Source of the DNA: Anaerolineales bacterium
GTDB lineage: Bacteria; Chloroflexota; Anaerolineae; 4572-78; NAK82
Assembly: GCA_024643945.1 (NCBI GenBank)
Contig: JAHELX010000078.1
Span: forward strand, 1 to 7,598
DNA length: 7,598 bases
Direction: 5' to 3'
Shown here: piece after piece, positions 4,788-7,598 of the stretch
How the letters are laid out: each line of letters opens with the position of its first letter
Numbering within the stretch: the first letter of the stretch is position 1
Notes under the pieces: generated by a model
What the model was told of the DNA's origin: nothing
Database searches by the model: none
Seen by the model: only the letters and a program-made list of their open reading frames with translations
Made by a program: the position numbers and the translations under genes

Positions 4788-6350
4788 GTGTTCTCGAGCA
4801 TCCGTGTCCGGCTGACCTTCAGCCACCTGGCGGTGATTATCCTGGCCATGGGGCTGTCGGGAGTTCTGTTATTGTCCTTCCTGGAGCGCTATTTCTTGCA
4901 GGCCACCGAGGATAGTCTCGTTGCCCAGGCTCGCATCACGGCTCAGGCCCTGATCCCCGGTGCAATAACCGAGGGGCCACAGCCTTCGCCCGGCGCGCCG
5001 GGGGGCGTTGATGCCCGCCCAGGGGAAGCCAGTCTGGCTCCGGCCTACAACGCCGTCCAGCAACAACAATTGAGCAACCTCTCTCTGCAGGCTGAAAACC
5101 TGCCACGATCCACCGGCGCGCTCTCTCTGGGTGAAATGGATTTGACCTATCTGGCCGATGCCTCACTCCGGCTCAGCGCTCAACTGGAGACTCGCATCCG
5201 TATCCTGGACGCCCGGGGGGTGGTGCTGGTGGACTCCCAGCAAGAAGATCGGGGCAAAGACCTGCGAGCCGAGTCGCTGGTAGCCCGGGCATTGGATGGG
5301 GAATATGCCAGTCGCACCGACCAGGCCGACGGAGAGGCCGCCATGCATGTAACTCTCCCGGTTCTGGTTGAGGATCGACTGGTGGGGGTGGTTTATCTCA
5401 GCCAGCCCCTGCGCGACACAACAGCCGTGTTGCGCGACCTGCGAGCACGCTGGCTGTCGGCGATGGCTATCGCATTGCTGCTGTCGGGTGTGGCAGGCTT
5501 ACTCTTGTCGGGGGCCATCGCCAGCCCCTTGCGCCGGCTGACGGCAGCCGCTGGGGCCGTGGCGCAGGGACAGTTCGACCAGCAGGTGCCGGTCCGATCC
5601 CGAGACGAGGTAGGTCGCCTGAGCCGGGTTTTTAACGATATGACCGCCCGCTTGCAGGCCGCTCGCCAGATGCAGGTTGACTTTGTGGCCAACGTCTCCC
5701 ACGAATTACGCACCCCGTTGACGTCCATCAAGGGCATGGTGGAAACCCTGCGCGCTGGGGCGATCGAAGACCGCGAAGTGCGTGACGGTTTCCTGGAGAC
5801 GGCGGAGAACGAAACCGATCGTCTCATCCGGCTGGTGAACGATTTGTTGCTCTTGTCACGGGCTGATTCGGAAGCGCTCAACCTGCGCCGCGAGTCGAGA
5901 GACCTGGCGGAACTGCTCCGAGCCACTGTAGACCGGCTGACGCCTCAGGCCGAGGCGTGGGAGTTGGTTTTGAAACTGGAAGCGAGCCCCGATGTGCCTC
6001 CGGCCTGGGTTGACCCGGATCGATTTGAACAGATTTTGGTTAACCTCGTAGATAATGCCATCAAATATTCCCGGCCTGGGGGCATTGTGACCGTCCAGGT
6101 GAGCGCCGGGCCGGGCCCGTCGGCGCTGGTGCAGGTGTGCGACGAGGGCATCGGTATTCCGGCGAAGGACTTACCGTACATCGGCCAGCGCTTCTACCGG
6201 GCCGACAAGGCTCGCTCCCGAACCCAGGGCGGCAGTGGATTGGGGTTAGCTATTGCCCGGGCCCTGGTTCAGGCTCATGGGGGTCGATTATGGCTGGAGA
6301 GCCGGGAAGGGCAGGGCACAGTGGTGAGTTTTACCTTGCCTCCTCCCTGA
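4788..6350 (+). CDS. Membrane sensor histidine kinase, partner of the response regulator
   Basis: From GTG 4788 the product has 520 residues. A first membrane helix spans about 11-32 and a second about 222-244. The roughly 190 residues between them should face outside and look like a PAS/Cache-type sensor fold (IRILDARGVVLVDSQ near 137-151, a common signature of such domains), with a Pro/Gly-rich loop at about 64-84. A HAMP linker follows (about 245-297), then the dimerisation and phosphoacceptor domain with H305 in FVANVSHELRTPL, and the ATPase domain with N419 and N423 in LVNLVDNAIKYS, D452/G454/G456 in DEGIGIP and the G2 box GGSGLGLA. All catalytic parts are present. The layout is that of WalK/PhoR-class kinases. 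It should phosphorylate D53 of the regulator encoded directly upstream. The stimulus is unknown; the sensor domain is the place to look. Confidence 0.94.
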   Translation: MFSSIRVRLTFSHLAVIILAMGLSGVLLLSFLERYFLQATEDSLVAQARITAQALIPGAITEGPQPSPGAPGGVDARPGEASLAPAYNAVQQQQLSNLSLQAENLPRSTGALSLGEMDLTYLADASLRLSAQLETRIRILDARGVVLVDSQQEDRGKDLRAESLVARALDGEYASRTDQADGEAAMHVTLPVLVEDRLVGVVYLSQPLRDTTAVLRDLRARWLSAMAIALLLSGVAGLLLSGAIASPLRRLTAAAGAVAQGQFDQQVPVRSRDEVGRLSRVFNDMTARLQAARQMQVDFVANVSHELRTPLTSIKGMVETLRAGAIEDREVRDGFLETAENETDRLIRLVNDLLLLSRADSEALNLRRESRDLAELLRATVDRLTPQAEAWELVLKLEASPDVPPAWVDPDRFEQILVNLVDNAIKYSRPGGIVTVQVSAGPGPSALVQVCDEGIGIPAKDLPYIGQRFYRADKARSRTQGGSGLGLAIARALVQAHGGRLWLESREGQGTVVSFTLPPP

Positions 6351-6432
6351 GCCTTCGTGCCTGATCCCCTCTCGACTGGCAGTATTTCATATCTTACTTT
6401 TGTTCTCCTTTTACCTTTAGATTGTCTCCCCT

Positions 6433-6465
6433 TTGTCACACAACTACCACACAATCAGTCTACAA
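6433..6465 (+). promoter_or_regulatory. Three 11-bp direct repeats, candidate OmpR-family operator
   Basis: The first unit, 6433-6443, is TTGTCACACAA. The second, 6444-6454, is CTACCACACAA. The third, 6455-6465, is TCAGTCTACAA and is weaker. CACACAA recurs exactly 11 bp apart in the first two, and ACAA ends all three. OmpR/PhoB-type regulators bind tandem sites with this one-turn spacing, and the site lies where a -35 box would be. The regulator encoded at 4059-4745 is the natural candidate. Confidence 0.4.
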
Positions 6466-6466
6466 T
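6461..6466 (+). promoter_or_regulatory. Candidate -10 box of the SIMPL gene
   Basis: TACAAT matches TATAAT at five of six positions. No -35 box is at the usual distance (TTGTCA at 6433-6438 is 22 nt away), which fits an activator-dependent promoter using the 11-bp repeats. It would leave a leader of roughly 95 nt before ATG 6569. The 218-nt gap 6351-6568 otherwise holds a pyrimidine-rich stretch at 6395-6432 and no gene. Confidence 0.35.
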
Positions 6467-6553
6467 ATATACGAACGTGTTGCGTGGTCCGTGTTCCGTC
6501 AGGCCAGGCACTTAGATTATAAAGGACTTTCCGAGAAAGCTCACCATTTCAAT

Positions 6554-6559
6554 GGAGGG
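6554..6559 (+). promoter_or_regulatory. Ribosome binding site deciding the SIMPL gene start
   Basis: GGAGGG lies 9 nt before ATG 6569. A start at the in-frame TTG 6422 would add 49 residues ahead of the signal peptide and has no ribosome site, so it is rejected. Confidence 0.75.
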
Positions 6560-6568
6560 ATAAACACC

Positions 6569-7324
6569 ATGAAAGCAAAGCCTATCGGCCTTCTTGTCCT
6601 TGCGTTTATTTCGGTCTTCTTGCTGGCCGCCTGGGCTGAAAATCGGCAAGTGTCCCAGGAACCCCGGCTTATCACCGTTAGCGGTGACGCAGATGTTCGG
6701 GTTGTCCCCGACGAGGTGATTATTACCTTGGGTGTCGAAACCTGGGATAAGGACCTAAACGTGGCGAAAAGTCAAAATGACGAACGGGTCAGGCAGGTGC
6801 TGGCCCTGGTCAAAGATTACGGCATTCAGTCACAACATATCCAAACTGAGCACATCAGTATTGAGCCGCGCTATAATGACAGCTATGAGAGGCATGATTT
6901 CATCGGCTTTTTTGTTCGTAAAACGATTGTAATCACCCTAAAGGACATCTCCAAGTTCGAGGATTTGCTTACCAGCGTACTTCAGGGTGGAGTCAATTAT
7001 GTCCATGGGATTCAATTTCGTACTACAGATCTCAGGAAATATCGAGATGAGGCGCGGGCACTGGCTATCAAGGCCGCTCAGGAAAAAGCGATCGCTTTGG
7101 CTGGCGAATTGGGTCAGAAGGTAGGTGAACCCTATACGATTCACGAAGACCAGGTCGGGTGGTGGTCCTGGTACAATTCCTGGTGGGGGTCTCGCTGGGG
7201 CGGAGGGATGGCTCAAAATGTGATTCAAGAGGTTGGCGGAGACTCTCTGGCAGCGGAGGGTACTATGGCGCCTGGTCAGATCACGGTTAACGCCAGGGTC
7301 ACGGTGAGCTTTGAACTGGAATAA
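6569..7324 (+). CDS. Exported SIMPL-domain (DUF541) protein
   Basis: The 251-aa product begins with a signal peptide (basic MKAKP, hydrophobic 6-22, likely cut after AWA at residue 23). Residues about 33-250 are a SIMPL/DUF541 domain: ITVSGDADVRVVPDEVIITLGVET at the start, the helix with NDERVRQVLALVKDYGI, IQTEHISIEPRY, then the later helix DEARALAIKAAQEKAIALAGELGQKVGEP and a closing strand ITVNARVTVSFEL. Members include the E. coli YggE and Brucella BP26 proteins, which sit outside the cytoplasmic membrane, form oligomers in known cases, and are linked to stress resistance; the biochemical role is unsettled. Between residues 197 and 213 lies an unusual stretch with six tryptophans (198, 199, 201, 205, 206, 210). 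It follows the two-component operon and has its own candidate operator, so it may be a target of that system. Base composition is lower in GC than the kinase gene. Confidence 0.9.
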   Translation: MKAKPIGLLVLAFISVFLLAAWAENRQVSQEPRLITVSGDADVRVVPDEVIITLGVETWDKDLNVAKSQNDERVRQVLALVKDYGIQSQHIQTEHISIEPRYNDSYERHDFIGFFVRKTIVITLKDISKFEDLLTSVLQGGVNYVHGIQFRTTDLRKYRDEARALAIKAAQEKAIALAGELGQKVGEPYTIHEDQVGWWSWYNSWWGSRWGGGMAQNVIQEVGGDSLAAEGTMAPGQITVNARVTVSFELE

Positions 7325-7328
7325 TCCC

Positions 7329-7357
7329 CTGCGGTCAAAATTCTTTTTTGTCAGCAG
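7329..7357. terminator. Imperfect hairpin between convergent genes
   Basis: Arms 7329-7340 and 7346-7357 pair at 10 of 12 positions around loop TTCTT, with CTGC against GCAG at the base and CAAAA against TTTTG near the loop. The T run is inside the stem rather than after it, so termination is uncertain. It lies 4 nt after the SIMPL stop codon and between that gene and the minus-strand frame. Confidence 0.25.
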
Positions 7358-7408
7358 AGTCATAGTATGGGCAAAATAACGGACGAGTGGCACATATCTG
7401 CTAGACGC

Positions 7409-7597
7409 TCAGGGGTCGTTACGGACCGGGTAAGCCGGTTGGGTAGCGCTAAGAGATCGTCCGCCCTCAACGTAAGTGATCACCCATGAAGGGACCCACG
7501 CCAGGCCGACGATCCTGACCTTTATATCAGCCCGGCGGGGGCGCACTGCGTAGGTAGTTAACGCTTTCAAGATGTCCACCCATTTGGGGGTGATCCG
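7409..7597 (-). CDS. C-terminal part of an unrecognised protein, running off the right edge
   Basis: On the minus strand a frame is open from the window edge to a stop at 7409-7411, giving 62 residues without a start codon in view. It includes ITPKWVDILKALTTYAV, then KVRIVGLAWVPSWVITY, then EGGRSLSATQPAYPV near the end. The alternating hydrophobic strand and the Trp-rich AWVPSW stretch look like real protein rather than chance, but I do not recognise the family. It would converge with the SIMPL gene, leaving an 84-nt gap. A chance open frame of this length is quite possible at this base composition, so the call is tentative. The other minus frames stop sooner. Confidence 0.4.
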   Translation of the reverse strand, partial: RITPKWVDILKALTTYAVRPRRADIKVRIVGLAWVPSWVITYVEGGRSLSATQPAYPVRNDP

Positions 7598-7598
7598 G

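Noticed and set aside
4059..6350. Naming the two-component pair phoB/phoR or walR/walK
   Set aside because: The domains fit both groups and no phosphate-uptake or cell-wall accessory genes are present to decide.
6422..6568. N-terminal extension of the SIMPL protein from TTG 6422
   Set aside because: It would place 49 residues before a good signal peptide, lacks a ribosome site, and overlaps the candidate promoter.
7409..7500. tRNA-like stretch (GGTTGGGTAGCGC resembles a D arm)
   Set aside because: No T-loop, anticodon arm or acceptor pairing could be found around it.
7478..7595. Inverted GATCACCC / GGGTGATC copies near the right edge as insertion-sequence ends
   Set aside because: Only 8 bp match, no transposase is visible between them, and they fall inside the minus-strand frame.

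Overview
The window looks like a chromosomal segment from a Chloroflexota bacterium, probably of the Anaerolineae type. This is an inference. It rests on high-GC genes with strong AGGAGG-type ribosome sites, a lipoprotein with an ATVQAAVAATQ stalk and a GTPVP-rich linker, degenerate 7-9 nt pyrimidine/purine repeats in and beside genes, and a formylglycine-generating-enzyme (FGE) type domain next to an HD-domain protein carrying a GTQINVAGD-style connector. No species marker gene is present.

Left part (1-2006): the last 28 codons of an FGE-sulfatase-like protein are followed by a 201-nt gap and a 571-aa modular protein. That protein has an N-terminal HD phosphohydrolase domain of the type found in bacterial conflict or signalling proteins, a low-complexity linker derived from a purine-rich short repeat, a short connector, and a beta-rich C-terminal domain. 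The DNA for the C-terminal domain has much lower GC than the rest of the gene, so it looks swapped in. This is the most likely place for an undescribed system.

Middle (2007-3875): an AT-richer intergenic region, then a lipoprotein with a duplicated helical stalk, a Pro/Thr linker and a large right-handed parallel beta-helix domain with a typical D.GAYE C-terminus. It is an exported, surface-anchored carbohydrate-binding or carbohydrate-active candidate. The intergenic region after it holds a small hairpin and a nested double hairpin that looks like a dispersed palindromic element.

Right part (4059-7324): an OmpR/PhoB-family response regulator and a membrane histidine kinase form an operon. 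A gene for an exported SIMPL (DUF541) protein follows, with three 11-bp direct repeats just upstream of a -10-like hexamer. OmpR-family regulators bind sites with this spacing, so the two-component pair may control the SIMPL gene. The right edge carries a 62-codon open frame on the minus strand that runs off the window, probably the end of a convergent gene.

No tRNA, rRNA, CRISPR array or recognisable transposase was seen.
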